A stretch of 64,000 nucleotides of DNA from Diploptera punctata (Eukaryota > Arthropoda > Insecta > Blattodea > Blaberidae), in NCBI GenBank assembly GCA_030220185.1, contig JASPKZ010009915.1, positions 55,403 through 119,402 on the forward strand. Direction: 5' to 3'. This document shows positions 1 to 10,623 of the stretch, piece after piece. A program made the translations under genes and the position numbers. Below the pieces are notes generated by a model. That model was given only the letters and a program-made list of their open reading frames with translations, searched no databases and was not told where the DNA came from. Positions within the stretch are counted from its first letter, which is position 1. Each line of letters opens with the position of its first letter.

Positions 1-118
1 AGTAAATCCATTTACATCGGTTATTTTAATATTTATTTATTATTTATTTTATTTTAACATCATAAATGCTTTAGGACGTGTCCAGGTTACAATCTGTACA
101 TAGAGAACAATATAAAGT

Positions 119-313
119 ATAACACATACTTCTTCTTCTTCCTTCCAAGTATTAGGCCAAGGCCTGTTACGATCATATAGAAAATTTTCCCTCCAGCGTT
201 TCATAGGACGGCCCAGTGATCTTCGTCCTCTTGGTATATAATTATAAACAGCTTTGGGGATCCGATTTGAATTCATTCTTTCAAGATGGTGTTTCCAATT
301 TAGTTGATACTGT
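119..313 (-). pseudogene. 3' end of a non-LTR retrotransposon (LINE)
   Basis: Read on the minus strand this encodes the C-terminal tail of a LINE reverse-transcriptase polyprotein: HHLERM, then IPRGRRSLGRPMKRW, then a stop, followed by an AAG-rich tail (plus-strand CTTCTTCTTC at about 128). That basic GRP-rich tail after an ERM-type motif recurs at the end of the other LINEs in this window. Everything upstream (RT and endonuclease) is missing. The copy stops where the TTAA of the neighbouring piggyBac-like element begins, so it may have been cut by that insertion, but I could not find its other half beyond position 4011. The clade is not resolved. Confidence 0.7.
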
Positions 314-1310
314 TTAACCCTTTGCCCCGTATAGCGTAGTAAAACGTACTGAATGTGCTTTGTCGCTGCCCCGCATAACGTACCAAAGCGTAGTAGACTG
401 TAATAGGGCTGTATTTCAACTTGTATTTATTTTCTTGGAAAATTTTATTATTTTTGTCATAGTTTGGTATCTGTGGAATGCATTAAAAGTGGCAACAAGG
501 CTTGCTTTGTACATTTTCGTAAATTTCTTAACGGTATTTTCTTTGTGTACCGAACCCTTTTTTGAAAACCTCTATCGGTTCATCTCTAACCATTGTTAAC
601 GAAAGCAAAAATTCAGGTCTTAGGAAAACTATTTCTAGTTTCAATCCACTGTGCAGTGAAGACATTGTGGCCGCGATTGATGAATAAATTGATTATTAAA
701 GTGATGGTTGGAACGCTAAGTAGAGGGATAGCTTAGCGCAAGACTGTTATATAGAGCAAGCGTGTGACTGTGAACAAGATTTCCAAGCGTCAACTGCCGA
801 GCCTAGAGATAACCAAGGAAAGAATATTATTACTCTTTTAATAAAATTGGTCCTCAAAATTAAAAAAAAAACTTTTATCGTTTACTTATGTTGTACATAG
901 TTTGGAGGCTGGAACAAACGAAAGATTTTTTTTCCCACTATTCAGGCCTATAGATAGTAATTTCAATGTCCTGATTTCAGAAGAAAATAATATGCCGCAA
1001 AAATTGAGAGGAAACAAATAAATAAAACTAAAATGGGTGAAAACATATCTAAATGAAATTAAAGCTTAAGTTGGAATTTTAATACTTTTGATAGATATTT
1101 TTATTGTCAGAAACATAGTACAATGTATGACTTCAATTAGTACGTAATTAATGTGGTGTTTCAACCAATCAATGCTGATATATTCATGGACAGTATAAAG
1201 AGGATTTAATGTCAATGCTGATTTATTTATTTTTAAATTTTGAAACAAGAAAATACTCTATACCGTCTTCAAGACTATTGAATATATTCACAGATACCAT
1301 CTTATATCTA

Positions 1311-2837
1311 CACTCGTGTCCAAAAGTTTAGGATAATTTTTAAAACGGAAAATCAAAATGCTTAAAGAGGAGCAAGGAGTAAAAATTATTTATCAAAACG
1401 TTTCTCAGTACATTTTAGTTTAGTTTACATACTAAATTATAATCTCTCTTCAACAATGAAAAAATTAATAGCAATTATAAATGAAAATTGCATTGTTGCA
1501 GTTAAGCCCTGTTCCATAAATCTTCATTTTTAAAGAGAGTTATGATATAATCAGATGTAGTGTAAGAACAGATTGCAGTAAAATGGCACAAATACAACAT
1601 CTGGACCCTCTGCTTCGGGGTAGAATTATTGGGAGGCTAGAAAACAGGACCGACACAAACTGAGGTCTCCATAGCACTTAATGTGCCACAAAATGTTATA
1701 TCTAGGTTATGGCGACGGTTCCAAGAGACCGGAGACGTTAGGCGAAGACCAGTGGGAGGTCGTCCAAGAGTTACAAATCCTCAGCAGGATCGATATCTTG
1801 CGTTAACTGCAAGAAGAAACCGAACAATGTCTGCCAGACAACTGAGTTCAGAACTTGCGGCCGCCTCAGGTATCAGAGTATCCAGACAAACTGTCTATAG
1901 AAGACTCAGAGCTGCTGGTCTGTATGCTAGACGGCCTGTAGTGTGCGTCCCACTCACCCTTGATAACAAGAGAGCACGTTTACGGTGGAGTCAGGAACAT
2001 CGCGACTGGACTCTAAATCAGTGGAGCAGCGTGCTATTTACAGACGAGTCCAGATTCAGCTTGAACTGTGATTCGCATCGCGTGACTATCTGGAGGGAGC
2101 AAGGAACTCGTTACAACCCATGAACATCATGGAAAGACATCCATTTGGTGGCGGTGGTCTCCTGGTATGGGGAGGTATAATGATGAATGCACGCACAGAG
2201 CTTCACATCTTCGCAGGTGGCACTGTTAATGCTCAGCGGTATAGAGAAGAGATCCTGGAACCTCATGTAAGACTTTTCAGGGGAGCTGTGGGTCCAGAAT
2301 TCATATTCATGGATGACAATGCCCGACCTCACAGGTCACAACTGGTGGATGAGTTTCTTCAGGAGGAAGATATCCAGCGTATGGAGTGGCCAGCGAGGTC
2401 TCCGGATATGAATCCTATAGAGCATGCATGGGATGCCTTAGGGAGACAAATTGCATCTCGTCAGCCTCCTCCGAGGACACTTCAAGACCTTCACATTGCT
2501 CTTCATGAGGAGTGGAATTTGCTGAGCATCGAACTCCTGAACAACCTCATCACTAGCATGCCACGTCGATGTGAGTCTTGTGTATCTGTCAGGGGTAATC
2601 ACACCCCATACTAATCATCTGAACCATTGTTGTTCAACTTTTATGTTCGAATTCTGAAATGCAGTTTTCGTTTGTTGTGAAAATGACAAGTGAATGACGT
2701 ATTCATGCCATTGTTTCTTTCGTGCCATGTTTCTAATTATCTGTGACATACCCTTACCAAATTTTGTATTATTCTGACAAATGCTTTATAATAAGTCGGC
2801 AAATGAACTAATTATCCTTAACTTTTGGACACAAGTG
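1311..2837 (+). mobile_element. Tc1/mariner-type DNA transposon
   Basis: Terminal inverted repeats of about 27 bp start CACTCGTGTCCAAAAG (left, 1311) and end with its near-complement CTTTTGGACACAAGTG (right, to 2837). Both ends are flanked by TA (1309-1310 and 2838-2839), the target duplication of the Tc1/mariner superfamily. At 1,527 bp with one plus-strand transposase it has normal family size. It lies inside the piggyBac-like relic and is therefore the younger of the two. Confidence 0.9.
1583..2614 (+). pseudogene. Tc1-like transposase, DD34E, frameshifted
   Basis: Cut-and-paste transposase. The ATG at 1583 opens MAQIQHLDPLLRGRI, the start of the helix-turn-helix region. That frame stops near 1650 and continues in another frame as VPQNVISRLWRRFQETG (paired-like DNA-binding domain). 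The catalytic domain carries the first Asp in LFTDESRF, the second in FMDDNARPH and the Glu in MNPIEHAWD. The second Asp and the Glu are separated by 34 residues, the DD34E spacing of Tc1-like enzymes. A one-base deletion near 2120 puts GGGGLLVWGGI and everything after it in a different frame. With at least two frameshifts it cannot make active enzyme, although all three catalytic residues survive. Confidence 0.9.
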
Positions 2838-2894
2838 TATTTTGAGTTATAGTAAATTTACATTAATTAGAGGCTATTTTTTGATGATATTTGT

Positions 2895-3080
2895 GTATGT
2901 CCTATTTTAAGACAAGCAATGACTCTCAAGCGATTCGAAAAACATCACAGTATCTCCATTTGAGTGATGTTATGGGAAGAATATTACGAAATAATATTGA
3001 AAGTGCGCCACGCACTGAACATGATACATATGTTAGGGCTGATTGTAAGAGGTCTTATAAATTTATATCACAGTGAGAGA
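2895..3080 (+). pseudogene. piggyBac transposase fragment
   Basis: Two overlapping frames together give PILRQAMTLKRFEK followed by SQYLHLSDV, a close match in order and spacing to the piggyBac transposase segment where a Met-x-x-x-Arg-Phe motif precedes an LH-containing motif and an Asp. One frameshift lies near 2940. Residues after this are not recognisable and the DDD catalytic core is absent. Its position inside TTAA-CCC ends supports the family assignment. Confidence 0.6.
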
Positions 3081-3084
3081 GGAG

Positions 3085-3990
3085 TGCAAATTAAAAATTA
3101 GTGTTAATTTAAAGAGTTTAAATTTTAATTTAGGTAGAGAGATTTTTAAGTAGTGATATATGTGTGACTATATGAATATAACAATACATATTGTATATTA
3201 TGCAATTGAGAAGAACATCTAGACACGAAAATGGTGAGTACTCTTACTAAATTAAATATTTAATAATTTACCTACTAGCGAGTTTAAAAAATATTCAAAT
3301 TCAGTAATTACTGCGAAAAATTTAATTGGAGACCAATATTATAATAAATTATTTTTAAAAGTATAAAACTCATATTTTGTCGGTATATTATATTAAAATT
3401 ATCACGGCATATGGGGGAATTTTTTCTTCAGATATAAAATATATAAATAGAGAGAGTAATAAGAAAATAAATTGGCAAATAAAGTTGTAAGTAAATTTAA
3501 TAAATTTCAACAAATATACTTTATCCGTATTCGAACATTGGAATTGCTTATGTAATCAATGATACTACTTTCTCTGTGTTACATTGTTTTATTTATTCAA
3601 TTATTTTTTTAAACATTGGCATAATACTTTCAACTGGAATTTAAAATTTAGAAATTGCCTAATTAATACGGTTTCTTAATATATTGATTTTAAAAATATA
3701 TGTTATGGATATTGTAAACAATACCATCTCCATAAAATGTTGATTTAAGATTAGTTTAATATATATATATATATATATATATATTGTATCTTTACATATT
3801 TGCTTAAATATTTCATGAAGAAATTCGTAATTACAAAACAACCAGATTCTGATGTAATTTGTTTCACATTATTTTCAAAGAATTATTCCACATATGCCTG
3901 CCACTGTTCAATTAAAATAGTCGAGAAGACATTTAAAATTTAAATACCCCAAAATGAATATGTCTCTCCACAGCTATCTAGTAGAAATCA
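3085..3990. other. AT-rich non-coding interior of the piggyBac-like relic
   Basis: No recognisable gene. Very AT-rich, with a (TA)n run at about 3761-3783. Probably decayed transposon sequence. Confidence 0.5.
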
Positions 3991-4334
3991 TTGAGCGGGG
4001 CAAAGGGTTAATATATTCCAAAATTGGCACACATACATACATAAATATATAATGATTCTAATTTACATTACAATTAAAATACGGCACCATAATACCAAGG
4101 GGCAGCACTTTCACAAGAAAAGATGGCGATGCAAATCGAATCAAATATTACTTAATATTTTAGATTTAGGTATTCACTCACACTTAACGGTATGTAAGAC
4201 AATAAAATGTTCTCATGACAAATAATATGGGAAATTATTCCAAACCCAGGAAGAATTAAAATGTAAACTTCTGGATGTCTAAAAAAAATAGATGCTAACC
4301 ATAACCACAAATAAAAAAGAATGGATTATATCGT

Positions 4335-4612
4335 TATTTTAATTTCTTTACAGCAAGGTTAAATTTTCTGCCCGTAAGAAGTTTAACATTGGAAGGGAGA
4401 TGATTATATAGATTGCTACCTCTATGTGATAGGCTGTTAATACTTCTGGTGAGCCTGTGACAATTCAGGTGTATATTATTAGATATTCTAGTGCTATATT
4501 GATGTAAATCTGAATTTATTTTGAAGAGTTTTAAATGTTTATGAATAAATCAAACTGATTCTAAAATGTAAATACAAGGAACCGGTAATATTTTTAGTTT
4601 TTCAAGAGTTTC
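4335..4612 (-). pseudogene. C-terminal end of a jockey/CR1-type LINE
   Basis: Translating the minus strand from 4612 gives ETLEKLKILPVPCIYILESV, one in-frame stop, then FIHKHLKLFKINSDLHQYST, SHRGSNLYNHLPSNVKLL and a natural stop. This series (ILPVPCIYI, NSD-H-Y-TR, G-LYN-LP) is the typical C-terminal tail after the RT domain of jockey/CR1-like retrotransposons in insects. The upstream RT is missing (5' truncation). The clade is inferred from the tail alone. Confidence 0.65.
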
Positions 4613-5757
4613 TTACTTTCTGTTGGGAATGGTGCTTTCTTCTTGATTTTAATAATTATTTTTTGTTTGTTATTATTGTCGGATATTCCAGCGCACATGA
4701 CGGTCTATGGATATTCAAGCAGATAAATTAATAACTCTATCGATATATTTCTCTTGCCTTCGGTTCCCTCTTGCGCTACCGCCTAGCTTGTCATCATGTT
4801 TTATTGTTCAGTTCCTGCCATATTGTTAATCCACATGAATTATTTCCCACAAACTTTGAAATTCATAACATTATGAATACATGCAAGACAAAATGGGCAA
4901 ATACGTATGTCTTGTGTGTTCTAATGCACTCACTGATTTTATCGTATTACGAGTTCCAACGCTGGGAGAACAGATGGTGTTCATATGTTCTTTTTTTTTT
5001 AATTTACGCATTACGTCGGTTGACAACTTTACTTAGATGATGAATTCTTGTATTGTGCAGTAAAAAACGGGTGTATGTTCATGTGTTTTTGTGTGTTGTA
5101 AAGTATGTATTATGAAGGGTAATCATCAAATAGAGAGAGAAGTCATAGCCCGGTGTCGGCATGTAGCCTAATCTGTCGAAAAGCACCAAAGGGACGTCAG
5201 GCATAATGTCCTCATCCGACAGACAAATCACTTTCAATATTCCACATACCTTCTAGAAATGTGCCGAGGGAGGACTTAGAATTTAGGAAGGAACCTGGTG
5301 CCCAATCTAGCAATTAAAAATTATACAGCACCATCCCTCCTGTTCCTGAGATTGAACATTTTACAATTTAATGTTTCAACTCGGCCGAGTATCGAACTCG
5401 GGCCCGCTAGTAAGGAATTTGACCTGAGCTAGTACAGCGGACCTAAAAAATGTGAAAATGGACAAATGTAATGTGAGTACTTTGTTTGTCTTTTCAAGTT
5501 TATCACAGTGAATATTCTTTTACTTTATGGCGCATTTCTGCCGGTTGGTCATCCTACTGCTATCTTTGAATGTTACGTAAGGTTAACTACACGGTTTTAG
5601 AGAATTTGTACCCCAAATATTCAAACAATTTTCAGCTTTTTCAGTACTTTCTCCACATACATACAGGCCTATATTCCTGAGGAGCTTTTCACATACTACT
5701 ACAGGACTTGTCGCTATTTTTAATCCAATTATAGCAACGAATTTTCTGCACTCTATA
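4613..5757. other. No gene recognised; possible tRNA-like SINE head near 5370-5445
   Basis: AT-rich sequence with no convincing coding frame. At 5370-5445 the minus strand holds a box-B-like GAGTTCGATACTC preceded by a TAGCTCAGG box-A-like string, suggesting an old tRNA-derived SINE head. The rest is unassigned. Confidence 0.35.
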
Positions 5758-5875
5758 CTTGGTCCGCTCTTTAAGTGATCCTCGTCAAAACAAAGCCATG
5801 TGACCTTCTCGCTTTTCATTGGCTATGGACACCGACATGGTTTTGTTTGAAGAGGATCACTTTAATAGCGGACAG
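5758..5875. mobile_element. Short foldback (MITE-like) element
   Basis: The left arm GTCCGCTCTTTAAGTGATCC (from 5762) is mirrored by GGATCACTTTAATAGCGGAC (to 5873). Arms are about 40 bp with a few mismatches, separated by a 33-bp loop. No coding capacity. It could be a small MITE or the core of a larger decayed one; no clear target duplication was seen. Confidence 0.55.
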
Positions 5876-5879
5876 GATA

Positions 5880-6304
5880 TACATGCTCACTATTTTGTGA
5901 ATATTTTTAACCGTGAAGTAACTATTCCTTCAGCATAAACATCCATCCCAATTATTGTTATTTAAGATATTTTTTCCTACTGATCATACCTTATACATTT
6001 ACTTTATTTATTTATTTAACAAACTTACCCTTATAGGGTCTACCAAAAGTGACAAAGTATACTAGGCAATAGAGAAGGAAAACAATAAAAACATTATGTA
6101 ATATAGATACAATATATATTTGCTTTGATTTTGTGTAGTAGACATAGAAATAATGTTTTTTCTCGCATTTTATTTCTGAAATATAGAACGTTATTTTCGT
6201 TTTACTACACCGAATTACAATTATAACACTTTTTAATAAATTGGTATCTTGTAGAATGAATGTAAAACTGTTTAGAAATTAATGCTAATTGGATAAATTG
6301 TAGT
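5880..6304. other. No feature recognised
   Basis: AT-rich, with TTTA-type simple sequence around 6003-6025. Nothing else seen. Confidence 0.4.
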
Positions 6305-6538
6305 TTATTAATAAAATTTCAGTAAAATAAGATATTCAATAAATATAGACTAGTGAGTTTAAGATATGGATACCTTATGTCCGCGCGGCCATGAACCTAC
6401 GGGTTCGATGGTACCAGTGAGTAAATAAGTACGTAAGTTTAAGGAATTTTAGTAGCGATCTTACTTTTTAAGATCTCGTACGTATGGAGGTTAAAAGCAT
6501 CTGATTAATTTGATAGTTTTAATATTCCTCACCATTAG
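6305..6538 (+). repeat. Composite repeat, copy a, with an embedded LINE family 1 tail
   Basis: Matches 9802-10022 along its whole length (by eye, roughly 80-85 percent). In the middle (6364-6435) is the 3' terminus of the (TTAG)n-tailed LINE family, recognisable by GTCCGCGCGGCCATGAACC. The LINE tail is bracketed by AGTTTAAG at 6356-6363 and 6436-6443, an apparent target-site duplication, so the tail inserted into an older repeat. Confidence 0.75.
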
Positions 6539-7053
6539 TGTCCAGCATTACATAAATGCAACACCTGCATCTTTAAACAGTAATACCTCAAACGCATTGT
6601 TGAAAGTATAAAGTTTATACAAATTACACATTGTTGTGATCCGGGAAGTGTGGTCTTTCAGTCTGGCGTTTGTGTTTCGTTGTATCAGTTCATAGTGTGA
6701 AAAAGTGGATGAATACGTATGACTAATTTACGGATTGCATAATTATACTACACCATAGAGGAAGATTAAGTATAAATTTAATAATATATTAAATAATGAT
6801 GTTTATTACATACAAAAGTTTTGAATATTGAATAATATTCACATTTCTGGTACATTTAGTTGTTATGAATACTTGGAATTGACACAGGGTTGTGTTGAAG
6901 TTTGTTGTAACATAAATGTTACGCTAGGCAGTAACGTAAGCAGATTTCAGTATTAAGTGCCAGTTTATGTTCCCCAGTATAATATATGAAATGTTATCTT
7001 TTGCTTTCAAAATAATTTTGTGACAGTAGGATTTAGGAAATCTGTTTATTTTT
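6539..7053. other. No feature recognised
   Basis: AT-rich non-coding sequence. I see no gene, RNA or clear repeat here. Confidence 0.4.
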
Positions 7054-7263
7054 ATGGAACTTACTAAGATCCTAGCCCCGGGATTTACAGTCAAGGAAGC
7101 TCTAAACAATTTATTTGGCGGGGGAAAATGATGACATATAACATAAGATATTTTTATTACCCCTCCTGATTCTAATCTCATGACTGATGAAGATTCAGGA
7201 GATGAAGACGCAAATGAGATTCCTTATAATCTCAGTGGAAAACTCCTTGCTAAGGTTGAATAA
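7054..7263 (+). pseudogene. piggyBac-like transposase N-terminus, broken
   Basis: From ATG 7054 the frame reads MELTKILAPGFTVKEALNNL, three in-frame stops, then DIFITPPDSNLMTDEDSGDE and a further stop at 7261-7263. The pattern, a leucine-rich start with EAL, then IF-I-PP, then DEDSGDED and NLSG-LLA, is the acidic N-terminal region of piggyBac-family transposases. A weak continuation may occur near 7380 (HWVDGDF). No catalytic domain or TTAA ends were found. It is independent of the relic at 314-4011. Confidence 0.6.
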
Positions 7264-9156
7264 ATGCCAATGGAAGAGAAATGCAATCTGAACCAGCTGA
7301 AAAGGAAGCAAACTTCCTGTCATGTGCATCAGAAACACGAGTTCCTCCGGTATCGTACACATAGTACACAAACAATATACATTGGGTGGACGGTGATTTT
7401 CAAAATATCAATAGAAATTTTAACGCTTTTAATTTATCTTCACAAGAAGAAAAAATCGAAATTAAGCTTTAGAACTCTTCCTCACTGACGTACTTCATAA
7501 TATAAGAATGTAATATTGTGCGGGCGTGGTGAGGGAATAGTATAACCTCTCTAATAAACCACGCTTCTGCGCAACCATTTGTGCAGGCGCGGTGAGAACC
7601 TCCTCACTACTCGCCACTTTTGTGCGGGATCGTGTTTTGTTGCTGTTGCCTCTATTAGCGTAGATCTGATTACCTCCAAGGTTATTAATCGCAAAATTAC
7701 TTGCCTCGGGCCCATGGAAGGCAAGGATTGATTCATCTTTCTTTCCTAGATATATTAACATAAATAAATAATGATTCTCAAATCCACAGAGTGACTGAAA
7801 ATGATGGTTTTCACAATAATTATCAATCAGGAAAGCTAGACAGCAAAAGTAAGGGAGCTGGAAATGATTTCCTAAGTGAGTGAGTTTCCGTATAGGATAT
7901 CTAAACAGCTACGTGCACATAAATCAGATAGCAGATGAATTATATAAAATATGATATTTAATGCAAACAAGTTGTCTGAAGTAAAAACAAAATCAAGATT
8001 GACATTTGGATCATTCAAGAAAAAAGGAATATAAATAAATAAATAATAGTATTTCTACAAGACAGAAAACCACATCGTACCACATACCACACTCATGCTA
8101 GAGTCCAAGCCAGGGGCGGCATCTTCCCTGGTCTACAGGACAAACTAAACTACGCCGCTTCTCGGCTTCAGACGACCTTGTCCATATTAGAGTTCCAATC
8201 CCATCTCGGACTGGATCGATCATTCAAACATTGAATGCTGAATGAACGATCTGCTTGAATGATAACGTTCTGCCTGTGCACCACGTATATGAAGGTTCCG
8301 ATGTAGAGGGGAGATGCGCCGTAGACACAGCGCGGCAGGAAGGGTAAAGAGGGTACAGTGGGGGTAAATGCAAGGAGAAAGGAATATGGGCATAGTTCAT
8401 AAATATCCCAGTCTACGGAGGACAACGACGCTGCAGTAATGAACCGAAAGACGCACTTTCGGTTCAATATATATGCATTGCACAGAAATTAACCCCACAC
8501 TATCATATCAGCAGCTGGAATTAGATGTTTTATAGCTATTCTCGTTCTTGTTGGTTACAATCAATTACATTCTAAGAGAATGTATTCGGAGAATATGATG
8601 ACTTCAACCCCGAAAACAAAGTCAACTTGTGAAAAATTAAACCACTTATAATCGACTCAAGTGTAAGTTTGGTGCTTCCTTTGTATCTGAAAAAAATATC
8701 GTACGATGAGAACTTGATCAAATTTTGGAAGATATGGGTTGAATACGTTTATAAGAGGAAATCCCATCCAATTCGGATATAAAGTTTAGTCTTTGTACAC
8801 CCCTAAATCATATCTAGTTGACTTTGACATAAATAAAGGTAAATGAGTTGCCTATACCATTGATATAGAGATGAATGTTGGTAAACAATGTCCTAAGTGT
8901 GACGTGCGATTGTGTATTGTTTGTTTTCTGTGCACCACGCCCGATAAGTGACTGAAATAATTTATTTCAGTCGATGATAAGTTATATGGTGTGTGTTGTT
9001 GCCAACACGGTCCAATTTTGAGTTCCTTTGCCTAATATTCCTCTGGTGTGCTGGATTTTATAAAAGGGATATTTAGTTTATTACAAAGACGTGTAATCGT
9101 GAAAATATCAAGTTTATTTTTATGCTAACTGAAATCCGTAAATACAAATAAGCAGA
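7264..9156. other. No recognisable gene
   Basis: Mixed AT-rich sequence. Short frames of 60-100 codons occur on both strands but none shows a known domain, and stops are frequent. A perfect small palindrome ACTGAAATAATTTATTTCAGT lies at about 8951-8971. A moderately GC-rich patch at 8100-8470 has no identifiable content. Confidence 0.4.
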
Positions 9157-9640
9157 ATCAAATGTTTTAATCAAAGTCCGTTCCTAGGACTAGAGGGGCC
9201 TCGAAGAGTATTCACATCGGAATAGGCAGCACGTGGTCCTCAATAACCACGTAAGTGTGCCCACTGCACACTGCGAATGCTTAACACGCACACTGAGCTC
9301 CTAACACGAGCTCCAAACACTGAGCTCCTAACACGAGCTCCTAAAACACACTGAGAATGAGGTGTTCTTAAACCTCTTAACTAAAACAGGACCGTCGTCC
9401 TCGACGGCCTGGCACACACTGAAAGAGAGTGATGTAGTCATCTACAGACCTGAGAAATACGCATGAGTTGGCAACATTATAACCAAAATGCTACCAACAC
9501 AACTCAGCGTTACTGTATTCAGGCGCCTACAAGCGGCAGTCAGATGAACTACATCAATTGCTTAATAACAGACGTCAGGTGTCTGCTATTACCGACAGAG
9601 AGAGAGCAACTCTTGTCGTAACAGTGTGTTTAATGTTATT
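9157..9640. other. GC-richer unassigned segment with short direct repeats
   Basis: Base composition differs visibly from its AT-rich flanks. It contains two copies of CACTGAGCTCCTAACACGAG at about 9291-9350 and related fragments. No coding frame, tRNA-like box or retrotransposon motif is recognised. An LTR fragment or the edge of a MITE are possibilities, without direct support. Confidence 0.35.
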
Positions 9641-9801
9641 AGTTTCTGCTGCCATATGTGCCTAGCGTTACATATATATCACGGTCATTTTTGGACAACC
9701 AATAAACACAACATTATGTAATATTACTTTTTGGCTACTTTGTGGATAAACTAGTACATAAATCAAGAAAAAACCAACAAAACATTAATTCGGGCACTAA
9801 T

Positions 9802-10022
9802 GGATTAATAAAATATCAGTAAAATACGATTTTCAATAAATATAGACTAGTAAGTGTAAGATATGGAGAGCTTATGTCCGCACGGCGATGAACCTACGGG
9901 TTCGACAGTGCCAGTGAGTAAGTAAGTAAGTTTAAGACATTTTAGTAGCGATCTTACTTTACGATCTCTTACCTATGGAGGTTTAAGGCCTCTGATTAAT
10001 TGGATAGTTTTAATATTTCTCA
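9802..10022 (+). repeat. Composite repeat, copy b, with an embedded LINE family 1 tail
   Basis: Second copy of the repeat at 6305-6538, same orientation. The LINE tail (9861-9928) is again flanked by AGTGTAAG (9853-9860) and AGTTTAAG (9929-9936), one mismatch apart. Because both copies share the LINE tail at the same internal site and the same outer sequence, the composite spread as a unit after the LINE insertion. Confidence 0.75.
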
Positions 10023-10251
10023 AACTGCGTAGTTCAAATGATATTCCAATTCGTATTAATAGCGGTAATGATTTATATTCCGTTTCTGAAATGTAGACAA
10101 CAAAGACAACATTTTTAAATATATCTTGGTTGCATAATAACAAAAGCAGAATAGTATTCCATATTCTGTTTTTTTAAACAGTTTTGCAGACAAATTCTCA
10201 ATGGTAACGTGCCGACATCCCTTAAAATGTTGATTCTATTATATTGTAATG

Positions 10252-10552
10252 TATTCTGTCCGAAGGCAAGTCTTTCACCGCAATCATAGCATTTTCATAC
10301 TATGTTTTGTAGTTTTACTAGGTAATTAAATGTGTGGTAACTTCCCGTTGCTTTCCAGACTGGCGAAAGATGATAATGATGAAAAAGATGGCCAGAAGAT
10401 GTTCGAGGACCTTTAGGCCTTAAATCTACCTGACATTTGTCTTACAGGTTAGGAAAAACCCCGAAAACCAAGAAGTTTGTCTCGACAGGAATTCGAACCC
10501 GGGCCCACTGCGTAATAAGGCAGCACCCTATCTCGAGACCACAGCGGTGGAG
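10252..10552 (-). mobile_element. tRNA-derived SINE (family A)
   Basis: On the minus strand the head reads CTCGAGATAGGGTGCTG then GGGTTCGAATTCC-like sequence (box A and box B of a tRNA-type internal promoter). A body with ACAAATGTCAGG, GGGTTTTTCC and GATGATAATGA follows. The same body occurs at 12318-12644 (minus) and 57549-57845 (plus), and in fragments at 16317, 27196 and 56884. About 300 bp with no coding capacity. Confidence 0.75.
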
Positions 10553-10623
10553 AATGTTCGTAAATAAACATAATTAGGAACTCTTTTGTTTGTATTGTCT
10601 ATTTTCATCATAATTTCTGAAAA

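Larger units (their letters stand above)
314..4011 (+). mobile_element. piggyBac-like element relic with TTAA ends, carrying a Tc1 insertion
   Basis: The left end reads TTAACCCTTTGCCCCG (314-329) and the right end is its exact reverse complement CGGGGCAAAGGGTTAA (3996-4011). TTAA duplication followed by CCCTTTG is the established signature of piggyBac transposons. Inside, 2895-3080 still encodes a recognisable piggyBac transposase motif. The element is 3.7 kb only because a 1.5 kb Tc1-like element (1311-2837) lies within it; without that it would be about 2.2 kb. The transposase catalytic core was not found, so the copy is long dead. Subterminal repeats built on GCGTAGTA occur near the left end (about 332-395). 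Confidence 0.72.

Noticed and set aside
7495..7761. Two overlapping minus-strand frames beside the piggyBac fragment
   Set aside because: They overlap each other in different frames and neither shows a known motif.
8168..8467. 99-codon minus-strand frame in a GC-richer patch
   Set aside because: No domain or family resemblance; low-complexity hydrophobic stretches only.
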